Shown here: positions 1 through 10,509 of the stretch, piece by piece | How the letters are laid out: the number at the start of each line of letters is the position of its first letter | Position numbering within the stretch: position 1 is the first letter of the stretch | Assembly: GCF_007655135.1 (NCBI RefSeq) | Contig: NC_045130.1 | Location: forward strand, 11,160,001 to 11,224,000 | Length of the DNA: 64,000 nucleotides | Origin: Punica granatum | Taxonomy: Eukaryota; Streptophyta; Magnoliopsida; Myrtales; Lythraceae | Direction of reading: 5' to 3' | Position numbers and translations under genes: made by a program | Notes under the pieces: generated by a model | What the model was told of the DNA's origin: nothing | The model's input: only the letters and a program-made list of their open reading frames with translations | The model's database searches: none

Positions 1-60
1 TCCAGCTTGTTCGGGGACCGCACCGTATGCCGCTTGTTTGAACTGATGATTGGCCTATGA
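1..60 (+). CDS. possible 3'-terminal codons of a gene cut by the window edge
   Basis: Frame 1 from base 1 is open for 19 codons and ends at a TGA at 58-60, with the C-terminal residues CRLFELMIGL. The short stretch is more GC-rich than the DNA after it, which would fit the end of a last exon followed by a 3' UTR. No family is recognised. The stretch is so short that chance is a real alternative. The later ORF at 190-411 has no recognisable domain and is more likely untranslated sequence. Confidence 0.25.
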   Translation, partial: SSLFGDRTVCRLFELMIGL

Positions 61-1150
61 CCCTTGATTTAACTTCCTGGGATTCTGTAGTTTAGGGCTC
101 GTGTTTGAGCAGATTCTGCTTTGTATTGACTGATTGTGGAGCATCTGTAGTGGGACCCTATCCTCGGATACCCATCCAAAGCAACCCCTTTGCTCTATCT
201 CTTGTGGATTTCCTTCTTAGTCTTAACTGAGTTCATAATGAATTGTTGCATGAGAAGTAATCGATTGAGATTACTGATTTTAGGAAAGCTTGCTATAATT
301 GTAGCGTTCTTACCCTATGTGTTAATTACATTTTTCTCCCTTTGCTGTTTGGCGGGAAAACCAATGTCCCCCTGGTGTAATTTTTGTTTGGGTGCTTTTG
401 CAGTTGATTGAATTATGAAGTATCCTAATTACTGATTGAGAAAAAAAATTACTGAAAATGTTGAAAAGTTCGATACTAGTGGAATAAGTCAAAATCAAGT
501 TTTGTTTTTTGGTTGAAAGTATGCTAAGTCAACATGTAGTTATTTGCAAATCGATCAACTGAGTGGAATTATTATTATTTATAAAAAAAAATAAAGAGTG
601 GAATTATTGTCTATTCAGCGGAAAAACAAAGTGGAACTTTTACATTGCGAATAAGTTTATTTAAATATATGAATCTCATAAACTTCATATATTTTTAAGC
701 TTACAAAAAAAAAATTGACCTTTAGGTTGTACATGACAAAGTTATTACAAGGCAGGCGAGAGGTGAAGCTGGGAATAGAAAATTAATAATATTGCTTCAT
801 TTAAAAATAGTTATCTCATCTTGTCTTATCTTATATCTTATACTATTATCCAAGCAAGAGTCTCATATTGTAACCCCTTTAATTTTTTCTATAGTTTGAT
901 CTTATTGTAAAACCCCACTCCTACTTATTCTCCTATTTTTACTAAAGAAAATTTCCTAAAACCATGGCCACTTTCTTTCCATTAAAAAAATTAATAATTT
1001 TACTTAATTAGTTACATATACCAAATTTTCACAAAAATAAATCATAATTTTCATAAATTGCATATTTTCCATAAAAATCAAAATCTAGGTGGAATAAAAA
1101 TTAAAAGCAATCGGGCATGGGTATAGCGTGTGCTTGAGAGCTAGTGATAA
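61..1150. other. gene-free AT-rich DNA
   Basis: Possible 3' UTR or downstream flank of the edge gene, then AT-rich sequence with many short A and T runs. No coding exon, RNA gene or clear repeat unit is seen. Confidence 0.5.
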
Positions 1151-1164
1151 TTATTCAAATTATT

Positions 1165-1350
1165 AGGGGCATTTGATTTCAGAGTTAAAGTAACTTTGAT
1201 TTTGATTTTGATTTTGATTGTGAAAAAAGACAAATGAGATGGTATTATAAATTTGACTTGGGAAACGTGTGTTTTTGTTGTTTAGTGGGTAGAGTTAAAA
1301 TCAAAATCACGATTCTAAAATCAAACCCAAATTTCAGACGGGGCTTATAA
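1165..1350. mobile_element. MITE-like element with imperfect inverted ends
   Basis: The left end runs through TTTGATTTCAGAG and a series of TTTGATTT repeats. The right end reads TCTAAAATCAAACCCAAAT, roughly its inverted complement. About 185 bp, non-coding. Its ends resemble those of the TTTGG-type MITEs at 32968, 58333 and 63222, but the relation is uncertain. No target duplication could be assigned. Confidence 0.35.
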
Positions 1351-1568
1351 GCAATATTTTTTGTTTTTTGCAATCTAATCGGTATTTTTCATATCAGGTG
1401 GTGAGATATGCGTGAGACTAAGGAAGTTCTCTACTGCATGAAACATAGAAGTAGACCTTAATCCGAAAATCTGTTGGCCACTGAAAATATGATGGATTTT
1501 TCATAGTTACTTGTATTTATTGATATAATTTTGTGTTCTAACACTATTTAGATTATTTCAAGAACTTA

Positions 1569-1594
1569 ATATATATATATATATATATATATAT
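1569..1594. repeat. (TA)n microsatellite
   Basis: An uninterrupted TA tract of about 13 units in AT-rich DNA. Confidence 0.9.
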
Positions 1595-1689
1595 TCTTTC
1601 TTTTTCTTTTTTTGGATGAGAAAAGAAGTACATGAAAATTAATATAAGGAATTAGAAATTTAAATAAAATGACACCGCTATCGAGAACT

Positions 1690-1815
1690 TTTTTTTTGTT
1701 ACAAAGAAAGCCTAAGGCCTAGTACAATGAAAAAAAATTCTAAATAACTAATAAAGGGACAGAGGTAGTTCCATTATGTATCGAACATGTGACCTCTAAG
1801 TCAACAGAAGAAGAC
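1690..1815 (-). mobile_element. SINE (family 2) copy, minus strand
   Basis: Read on the minus strand it starts TAGCACGGTGGCGCA (A-box-like), then has TGTTCGATACATA (B-box-like). The body resembles the better-preserved copy at 38847-39006 and ends in an A-rich tail near 1690. No convincing target duplication was found. Confidence 0.6.
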
Positions 1816-2009
1816 ATGCGCCACCGTGCTACACTTTCTTTTGATTAACTTGAAACTTTTTACTTCCAAGAAAAAGGGACGTGCTACTACTTTACTTATA
1901 TGCTCCCCTTTCTTTCTCACAACATCATTGATCTGTAGAGAAATTAATATATTGGGTGAATTGTAAAGATATTTGTTTGGTAGGTAAAGAATTGTAAAGA
2001 ATTTTTTTT

Positions 2010-2400
2010 TGGGTGAACTGTAAAGAATTTTTTTCGATGAATACCCTAATATATGGAAGTTCAATCGATCCCGATCAATTCAGTTCGAGCCGGGTCGACC
2101 CACTATGGGTAAAAATCTCTCAATATGAATTTTCTCCATTCACAAGACTCGAGCTCAAGACCTTTTTTCGATGTGTACCATGATATCCGAAAGTCTAATG
2201 GGCCCCTAACTAATCCAGTTGATCCGAGTCTGCCAATGAAAGGATGTAAAGCTCTTCCAGCGTGAATTTTTTTCCCATAAGACTTGAGCTCGATATCTTA
2301 TATAAAGGGAAACAAGCGTCTTAAATCAACTCAAGTTGGTTCGAATCCGAGACCTTGCTTAAAGGAAACAAGTGTCGAACTGCGTGAACTAATTCCTGTT
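2010..2400 (-). mobile_element. two adjacent SINE (family 1) copies, minus strand
   Basis: Two similar units (about 2010-2165 and 2170-2400) read on the minus strand like the SINE at 37579-37791. Each has a CTCGAGTCTTG-type box, then an AAAATTCA..GAG..TTTTA block, a GTCGG/CCCG segment, and a 3' part with TTGAACTTCC or its variant. The left copy ends in a run of A on the minus strand. They were inserted nested or in tandem. The ORF at 2284-2487 lies across this repeat and is not a gene. Confidence 0.55.
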
Positions 2401-2419
2401 GATTGCCCCGTAATAGCAC

Positions 2420-4180
2420 AACGCAAAGCATATTTTCTTAATTTATTTTTATTATTACCCAGAAGGTTCTATTTATACACCTCTTAGCACAAGATAGCTA
2501 CTTAATTGGGAAGATCTCGTTGTTGATTGGTCCCACGACAAAGATAAAGGTAAACTAAATTGTTATTACCGAAAAGATAAATTGTTGGTATATGTAAAAG
2601 CAGAAACATGCACGTGCATCTCTATGTAACTCATCTATCTACATGCATATTCTGTTGTTCCATTTATACGACGTTTGACGGCGATAGTTAATAAAATCAG
2701 CGGCTTGGCTTATTTTCATGTGCCTTCTTTCCCATTATTCTGATTTTGGCAAAGGAGATAATGGTGTCATTCCATATATATCTCCCAGCTAGAGGGCATG
2801 TATTGTTTTGTTCAGTGCAATCTAAGCACTGATATATTATGTATTTCGACAATTATTTTTACATTATCCTGACCACGAAATGACAGAAAGAACAAAGAAA
2901 GATGGTCATTTTCGACTGACAATAATTCTCCAGAGAATGGCAAAGTCAGAGATCTATGCGTGCGCAGGAGGAAAGCATGCATATATTGAACATGTGACTC
3001 AATCAAGTGGAGCTGCTCGCGGCAGAATCAAATAAAGTCTAACATAAAACTTGGCTAGCTCAATACATCTTTCTCTTGGCTCGAGTTGGCTCGAGAAGCA
3101 TCGTTGTAGATGGATGGAGTTCCTCTGAGGTTTCATTAAGGACACAAGGAAGAACTTAGCTAAGTCCTTTGGGTTCTTGCGTTCTTGTGTAATATGACTT
3201 AAAGTGAAGATTCTACAGTAAGGGATGGAGGTTGCTGATCCGACCTCCTCCCGACCCCTTTTGATTCTCAAAAAGAGTTTGGCCTGAAGCTATTATATAC
3301 GCAATCAAGGGGCTTTTGATGAGCTCAACTAGACTAACTTGAATCCTTGCGATGCTAGTATGGATCTAGGAATATAGTTCAAGAGGTTAAAATTCAAGCT
3401 GAAGCAAAGGAACAGTAAAATCGCAAAGTTAAGGGGAAGAATAAGTATGATTTTGCTCAATAAGAATTGACTCCATTTAAACTATAATATGATAAGTTCG
3501 ACAAGATATATCATGGATTTTTTTTTTTTTGGGTAAGGATCATGGATTAATTTTGCTTAGCTTGAATACCCATATTCAGTATTCATGAGTCTACCATGTG
3601 TAGTACGCACTTATATTCAACTTAAGAATTCAAGTGTGATTCGAGTAGTCTTGAATTAATATTCAGTGTTTTGGCATCGGAACAACTATGCCGTGGCTTA
3701 AAATGCAATTATTTAAACCCGCAGATGGTAGTTTCTGGTGAAAGAAGGGGAGGGGGCAATGAGTCTATGGAATGGGCCCGACCCATTTAATAGGGGGGAA
3801 GAAGCAACTCTTTGGCATTGCATTGAAGAAACTACACACGGTTTTTCCTGCCTTCAATTTCATGGGGTACCCAACCTACCCACACCCCCCCACTCTATAT
3901 ATATTCTAGCTAGACTAATAAGAATTATTCATATATACATATATTATATATAAATCTGATTGATGTATTGTTTTATTCACAAAAGTAAATCCATGATCAG
4001 GCCCTTTGGTAACTCCCAGGTTATAAGCTCGATCCACATGAATTACCGATCGATCGGCTTATAATATCATAGTTTAATCATATGCCCCCATTGAAATAGT
4101 TCCGTATGTGTTTCCCGTCTCTCTGATATATCTTGATTTTGATCTAGCTTGAAACGTGCGTGGGGCTGGTGGTACGTTTT
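2420..4180. other. gene-free upstream region
   Basis: AT-rich with a somewhat GC-richer patch at 3050-3290 that holds only an unsupported minus-strand ORF. TATATATA tracts lie near 3893 and 3945. No coding exon is recognised. Confidence 0.5.
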
Positions 4181-4183
4181 CGC

Positions 4184-4480
4184 ATGTCATATTGCGATCC
4201 GTTGCTTCCTAATACAGCTTGAGCTTCCTAAACCTTATGTCTTCACATTGAAGGACTACTTACCGAATGCATGAAATAGCACAGAAACATGACATGGTAA
4301 TGTGAATTGTCAATTTCCAAGTACTGTATGTCATACGCTTTTGTATGTCATGTTGCGATCCATTGCTTCCTGATACACGACGAGTTCCCCCACATAAATA
4401 CCTTGTCTCTCTTTACATTGTAGAACTATGCACCGAAACACGACATGGTAACAAGAAATGTCAATCTACCAGTACCGTAA
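4184..4480. repeat. diverged tandem duplication, period 161 bp, upstream of SPL8
   Basis: A block starting ATGTCATATTGCGATCCG at 4184 recurs as ATGTCATGTTGCGATCCA at 4345. Similarity then continues through TTGCTTCCTRATAC, CACATTG, ACATGACATGGTAA / ACACGACATGGTAA, and AGTACTGTA / AGTACCGTA, with small indels between. Each copy ends near a GTAC core, and another GTAC lies just upstream at 4172. GTAC is the core bound by SBP-domain proteins, so autoregulation can be imagined, but GTAC is common by chance. Confidence 0.75.
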
Positions 4481-4639
4481 GTGGCATTTACAGCGAACAC
4501 ACCATGCATCTCCAGGGCAAACTGGTAATTATGGTCAGGCTTCTAGCTTTCCCACCCAGGCCAGGCCATGCCAGGTATCAGTTGAAGCTCCAATCACCTG
4601 TCGCCTGAGGCCGCCCTCCCCCCCATAATTGAATTTTAG

Positions 4640-4641
<2 letters not shown>

Positions 4642-4680
<39 letters not shown>

Positions 4681-4764
4681 CTTGACCGCTCAGACACAGC
4701 CACAGCAACATAGCAGAGAGAGAAAGTGAAAGGAGAGTTATAGAGAGAGAGAGAGAGAGAGAGA
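4642..4764 (+). repeat. (CT)17 tract followed by (GA)11 tract in the SPL8 leader region
   Basis: A pure CT run at about 4642-4676 is followed 66 bp later by a pure GA run at about 4743-4764, and more GA-rich sequence reaches to about 4960. The two tracts are complementary, so a transcript covering both could form a long stem. CT-rich tracts are common near plant transcription starts. Confidence 0.9.
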
Positions 4765-5081
4765 CCTTTTCAGAAGATAGAAAAGGGCCAAAAAGGGGGA
4801 GAGAGGAAGGAAGGAAAGGAGGAAAGAAATATTAAGGATGGGAGGGACTGGAGAGACAGAGACAGAGAGGAGTGAGACTTGAAAAACACGCCATTGGAGA
4901 GAAGAGAAGAAAGACACCCACAGACACAGGGAGACAGAGGAAGAGAGAGGAGAGGACCTCTCTCTCTTTTATCTTCTGCAACAACATGGGTAGAGGTTCT
5001 TAGGGCTTCTTGGGAATCAGTAAACCAGTCCCACTATTGTCTAATCTCCCCGGCCCCAGCCCCGCTCTGCTTCTTTAAGAG

Positions 5082-5379
5082 GTAAGATCTTGTTTAATTT
5101 AGACTGATAAACCGTAACAGTTCCCCCGACAAGATATTGAGCACCTTACTAGGAAGAAGAAGATAACACCTCGAGAATCGAAAGGAGACCCAACTGGAAA
5201 TCAAAGCTCAAAAAGGCCCCCCTCTATTCAAAACTGACACCTTTCGCATCACTGATAGCACTCTCTCTCTCCCCCCCAAAACATATGTTCGCCGTGAAAT
5301 GTTCGGTTCCGCATTGTTATTATTTAGTTCATGAACTGAAGCTGGTATTGATCATGTTCCTTCCTCATATCTTTTGCAG
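5082..5379 (+). other. probable 5' UTR intron of SPL8
   Basis: A strong donor AAGAG|GTAAGATC at 5081/5082 and a strong acceptor CTTTTGCAG|GATAA at 5379/5380 define a 298-bp intron ending 130 bp before the SPL8 start codon. The interval is T-rich near its 3' end. No transcript evidence is available, so this is inferred from splice consensus only. Confidence 0.55.
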
Positions 5380-5509
5380 GATAATTTGGGGCTCTCCTCC
5401 GTGTCCGATCCGAGATTCAGACACACCCGACAAGACGGCGCCGCTGTGTACTTTAACTTTGCTTTGCTGAGCCTATCCTAACGAGCTGCGAGGACTCGGG
5501 CACGGGAAA

Positions 5510-7156
5510 ATGTTGGACTATGAATGGGCTGCTGCGAACCCCTCTTCGGTGATGCTCTCGGCCGACGATCCCGCTTGCCCCGATCCCTCCCATGGTCACC
5601 CCTTTGTCGACCACTATGCCGCAGCCACTGTCGGAGCGACTGGACACCACGTCCTCCCGGTGCCGACAGAGGCCGCCGGTGGCCCTGCATTCTTCTCATC
5701 ACACTTCAACCACTCCTACCACCACCACCAACAGACCGCCCATCAAAACAACCTCTTCCCTTTCTATGAATCACGCAGCTACGGCACTGTGCCGTCCGAC
5801 TACCACTCTGGCCCTGGCCCCTTCTACCATGACTCCTACCCCGGCCCGGGCAGCGGAGGCCTCTTCATGGCGGTGCCGAAGAGGGAGGACGCGGTGGCCC
5901 AGGCGGCACCAGGTTCGGGGGGCGACTTCACGGCAAGGATTGGGCTGAACCTTGGGGGCCGTACGTACTTCTCATCGGCGGAGGACGACTTCGTAAGCAG
6001 GCTCTACCGCCGGTCCCGGCCGCTGGAGGCAGTGGGGGGGTCTGCCAAGGCGCCGCGGTGCCAGGCGGAGAGTTGCAACGCGGACCTGACGCACGCGAAG
6101 CACTACCACCGGCGGCACAAGGTTTGCGAGTTCCACTCCAAGGCCGCCGCCGTCATAGCTGCCGGGTTGACTCAGCGATTCTGCCAACAGTGTAGCAGGT
6201 AACAAAAAGACGCTTCTGCCCCTCCCCAACCCCACCCTCCCCCCCAGAAAAACGTTTCTCCTTTCTTCCTATATATGTCTTGTCTTATCCTATGCGTGCA
6301 CTGAGTTAGGGCAATTATTTCCGGAGGACGATGGGTGACAGCAAGTTAAGAAACCTTGAGAACCGACACGAAAAAAAAGAAACTCGTCCGATCTTCCCGA
6401 TTCCGAACCCAACCCGTTAATCTCCTTTCGATATGATCTTATTAGCATTAGATTAAAATCGATAAAATGCGGTGTCTGCATATGATGGGATTGCCCTTCC
6501 GGGTCGGGGGTAGGCAAATGATTGGGGGGGGGGGGGGGGGGGGTGTTAATGTAAAATGGTACTAGGGAGTCGGGCGGTGGGAATCCCGAGGGGCAAATGT
6601 GTCCGAACGGAAAGAGTTCTGGGTGAAAGGAAAAGGGCAGGGTGTTTTGGTGCAGAGAGCGATCGTGTTTTTTTTTTACGTACTGTTGCTTTGCTTTTTA
6701 TAGTAAGCTTGAGCTAACTGTTATTAATTGCCTTTCCTTTTATAACAAAAATGTAATTATTTCCCTTCCTTTTTGCCGGAATACAGCTTCCGTACTTTTT
6801 CATTATTATTATTAAGCCCACCAACTGATTAATGGCTCTCTGTCGATCTCATTCTCACCCCCCCAACAAAGGAACCAAAATAAATTAATTAATTAATTAT
6901 GCCATGGAAATTTTTTATCAGAGTATAAATTCGTTTAAGTTGAATTTCGAATTCATGTTGGAAAGGTTTCACCTTCTCTCGGAGTTTGACAATGGCAAGC
7001 GAAGCTGCCGGAAGAGGCTGGCCGACCATAACCGCCGCCGGAGGAAATCTCAGCAACAGCCGAATCTGGAAATCCACAAGCCATCTCCTCAAGCTGGCCA
7101 AAGCGCATTGATTGATAGGCTCGCAAGTATGTTTTTCTTCAATATTAAAATGCAAA

Positions 7157-7187
<31 letters not shown>

Positions 7188-7542
7188 TAACACTTCTAGA
7201 TGCGATCTAACAGCGAAAATCTGTTATATGTACAGTAATAGAGAGATGATCGTCCGATATGATTGATTAGTTTATAAATTCGCCATTTGTCCTGCTTAAA
7301 CTTTTCGATGAATCTGCTATTCGTTTTCAATTCATGGATGTGGTTTTACCCTTGTATGTACGTGCTGCGCAGTGTCTCTGCAGGATTCGGGGAATCAATC
7401 ATCATCTTCCGTGACCATAGCAGTGTCTCCTCCGAGAATGTCGCTCGACTCTTGTTTCAGGCAAAGACCAATATATAACCAGCAACCCCAGGCATCTTCA
7501 TCTTCAGCTTCATCTGGCTCACTCTTTTTCTCTAGCGGGTGA
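5510..7542 (+). CDS. SPL8: SBP-box transcription factor, SPL8 orthologue
   Basis: Nuclear DNA-binding regulator. Three coding exons are inferred: 5510-6198, 6966-7126 and 7373-7542, giving 339 residues. The N-terminus MLDYEW, the conserved block [27 protein letters not shown] before the SBP domain, and the C-terminus SLFFSSG are typical of SPL8. The SBP domain spans about residues 183-257. Finger 1 uses C184, C189, C206 and H209; finger 2 uses C225, C228, H232 and C244. It ends in a basic nuclear-localisation stretch (KRSCRKR..RRRRK). The intron splits the domain after CSR, the usual SBP position. A His/Gln-rich stretch lies near residue 65-85. The exon 2/3 border has two solutions: GT donor at 7127 with acceptor at 7372 (used here), or a GC donor at 7123 with acceptor CTGCAG at 7383. 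Both keep the frame. Known SPL8 proteins act in anther, ovule and gibberellin responses. No miR156 site is seen in exon 3 or the next 150 bp, as expected for SPL8. Confidence 0.95.
6524..6543 (+). repeat. G20 homopolymer in SPL8 intron 1
   Basis: An uninterrupted run of 20 G inside intron 1. It could form G-quadruplex structure in the pre-mRNA. Its exact length may be an assembly or sequencing error. Confidence 0.9.
7157..7188 (+). repeat. (TTC)n microsatellite in SPL8 intron 2
   Basis: About ten CTT/TTC units form a pyrimidine-rich run just after the exon 2 donor. The run inflates a spurious Phe-rich reading frame. Confidence 0.85.
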
Positions 7543-9545
7543 TTTCATATATATCCTCCTGAAGGCTGATGACTATAAGATTCAAGCCAATATTAGCCAT
7601 TATATATTGTCAAGGGAAAATATATATGTCGAGTATTAGTTAGCTAGCTATCTATAAGCTCAGTTATTAGTCTAGTCTATCGTCAGATCTTTGATTTCTT
7701 CTTCGAGTATTAACCACTTATGCGCGATGATGGGTCATTTAACCTTGTGATGACCGACCAAGATGTGGGTATTGATTAAATGTGATCATCTAATCTAATT
7801 TCTCTTGAAATTCAATTCCGCATACAATCTCTTCTATATTGTTCACGCTTCTTATGATATATACAATTATTTATGTATGTATCTATATGCATAATCTTTT
7901 CAGTGAGACCACGAGCAGCATCTCAGCTTGAGATAAATCTTGCACGTTCAGTTGTCTAAGTTCTGAAATCCTGCATTGCAGCTAAAATGTGTCGACGTAG
8001 TGTCAGTTTCTTGTGCCTTGGAAATGCGTTGGACATGTACTCGAAGTTTGAAATTTGAAGTCGCTATCAATCGCGTATGATCCATTGATGGAGTTGATAA
8101 TCATATATATGGCGAAAGGGAAAAAGGGCAGGCGAGCTTCCTCGAAGAAGTGTTGGAAAAAGAGTGGCTTTCGAGTGGCACTTTCGTTCCTTGGCCAAGT
8201 GTTGAGAATGAGAGAGAGAGAGAGAGAGCTGCACCTTCGTTCCTTCTCCTTTTCCTTTTCCTTTCGGTTTTGTTTTTGGGGAATGGAAGATTGGCAGTAT
8301 GTGTAATTTGTCGAGTTGCTGGATATTTCCAGGTACGTGCAGCAAAAAGCACGTACTCATCTTTTGCCACTTTCACGAAAAAAAATTTAAAAAAAAAAAG
8401 AAAAAAGGAAAAAGAAGGATAGAATGCGGCCAACTCAACTGAGGTTGGAGTGAGTCATGGAAGCAGCGTATGATGAATTGAAGAGGGGCTTTGGCTGTCT
8501 GGGAATATTGGCTGTAGGACGGGGGGAAAGCCTTCGAAGCTGTCTCCTCTTAGGAGGTTGTACGACCGGACCACTCTCCCTTAATTATCGTTTTATTTTA
8601 TTATATATATAGATATAGGTATAGGCATCTGTCTTTTTCTTTACGCCCTCATGGGGCCTCTTTTTCCATGCATGTGTATGAGTTTTACTTTTATAATTGA
8701 AAAAAATACCAATAAAGAGCCTTCCACTCTAACACAAGAGGACCATGGAGCTTTCCGTGGTCCTTTATTTCGTCTTTTACTACATTCGTACCAGATTATT
8801 GCGTTTCCCTAATAATTAAAATAAATAATATATATTTTTTGTTGAAACTCTTTCTCATCTCGTCTTGTATTATGATGGAGTACTCCCGAGAGCTTTCTCA
8901 CATCCAGCATACATCCTCCGGATCCATTGTGAAGAAGCCCGTGTCTTCGGTTATAGCTCGTGATTTATGGAACATTTTAATTTATATCCTTCCGCTTGAC
9001 CAATCTCGACGTGTGATTTGATACAAACACATACATATACATATGTACACATGTTTGAGTGTGAGAGTACTATTTATACCATGCAATTTTATGTTAGTTG
9101 TATTGGGTGCTGATTGTTTCCATTAAAAATGTCTAATGATCGAATGGTTCACAAATTTGATTCGGCGTTTTTCGGGATTCTTTATGAAGGGAGAGCCGAG
9201 AGGCGAGGAAACGTGGTAGGTAGGCGGACAAGAGGACAGGGAACTGTGAGACGAGACGGGAGGAAATGGAAGGAGAGTGACGAGCATTGTTTGAGAATTG
9301 TTAGCAAATGATAATGACAGGGTGAGGAAAGAAGCGGGAGACATATGAAGGGAAGTTGAACAGGGAAGAAAGATAAGTTATATGCCTATCCCCCTAGTTC
9401 ACTTAATTTGGCATATTTTCTTGAGTGAGATCACAGGATCTTTTCGGTGAATATAAATTCTTGTTCGAACATATACTTAATCCTTACCATGAAATATTTT
9501 TAGTTCGATTAAGACCATATTATATGTGAAATTCATCTCCCTCCA
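7543..9545. other. SPL8 3' flank and gene-free DNA
   Basis: The first few hundred bases are the likely SPL8 3' UTR. Overlapping ORFs at 8050-8430 on both strands come from GA- and CTTTTC-rich low-complexity DNA and have no domain. The minus-strand ORF 9123-9344 is also unsupported. Confidence 0.5.
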
Positions 9546-9546
9546 A

Positions 9547-9758
9547 ATTCCTCCTCCAATTTTTTTTGGGTATATACAATGATATCTGAAAGTTCAACAA
9601 ACCCCGACTAATCAGTTCAAGTCGGGTCGGCTCATTAAGTGGTGACTCTCCCAATCAAAAATTTTTCCTATAACAAAACTCGAACATGAACCTTACTTAA
9701 GAATAACAAGTTCCGAACCGTTTGGATCAGCCTTGTTGATTCCTCCTCCAATTTTTTT
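9547..9758 (-). mobile_element. SINE (family 1) with perfect 20-bp target duplication
   Basis: The element (about 9567-9738) is flanked by identical copies of ATTCCTCCTCCAATTTTTTT at 9547-9566 and 9739-9758. On the minus strand it starts with an A-box-like region, TTCGGAACTTG and a GTTCGAGTTTT B-box-like region. It ends in a CATTGTATATACCC segment and A-rich tail, matching the SINE at 37579. The perfect duplication points to a fairly recent insertion. Confidence 0.85.
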
Positions 9759-9759
9759 C

Positions 9760-10452
9760 CCCAAATCATAGTACTCTTGAAGTAGTGTTATATTTCGGAG
9801 GGAGGGAAATGGAGGGAATTACTTAGAAATTTCCATATAAATCCCTCTCTCTCCCCTTTTCAAACACACCCTTAATTAAAAGCAAAATTAATTGACCAAA
9901 GAGAGTACGTAGCACAGTTACGCATACCCTCATCTATTTCATGTTCGATACTCTGTGAGATTACTCGTGTCAATTTATTAGATATTAAAGATTTCAATTT
10001 CATTTTCCTAGACCCATAGGCCTTTTTTATAATCGAAAAGTAAAATTAATTGACGTGAGCTCGAAGTTAAGTGATGTATTATCTGTCCCCGACATATTTC
10101 AACATCCCTTACAGAGGCATTGGTATTAAGTTTGACTTCTCATAAAGGAAAGACTAGCAGTCGACCAAGAATTTATGTGCTCCATGTAGGAGATTGCCGT
10201 TGATATAAAATGAATTTTCTATAACTTTTGTAGCTGAAAATTCTACCTTGGCCCATGGATATAGCATTGGAGCCCTTCCTCACCTATGGAATGGACTGAC
10301 CTGTCCTTTTCTGAACAAGGCAGGTCGCATCCATTGATGGTTTATCGACCCTCAGATATGGTACCCATGGGATACCATAGAAATTCCCCTTACTTTTAAT
10401 GATATCGCATTTAGTGAAACTTTGGTGATGACAAGCTGCCGATATTTTACTG

Positions 10453-10455
<3 letters not shown>
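9760..10455. other. gene-free DNA with a SINE (family 2) fragment
   Basis: About 9925-10040 (+) carries ATGTTCGATACTCTGTGAG, ATTAGATATTAAAGATTTC and TATAATCGAAAAG, matching the 3' two-thirds of the family 2 SINE at 38847. The rest shows no gene. Confidence 0.5.

Positions 10456-10459
<4 letters not shown>

Positions 10460-10505
<46 letters not shown>
10460..10505. repeat. (TA)23 microsatellite
   Basis: Pure TA tract of about 46 bp. Confidence 0.95.

Positions 10506-10509
<4 letters not shown>

Noticed and set aside
2999..3271. 90-residue minus-strand ORF in a GC-richer patch
   Set aside because: No recognised motif and no splice or promoter context; possible repeat remnant.
7373..7700. miR156 target site in SPL8
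   Set aside because: No stretch resembling the conserved miR156 complementary site (GTGCTCTCTCTCTTCTGTCA type) is present in the last exon or nearby 3' sequence.
8055..8433. Four overlapping ORFs of 83-110 residues
   Set aside because: All derive from GA-rich, TTTTCC-rich and A-rich low-complexity DNA; frames on both strands are open only because of base composition.
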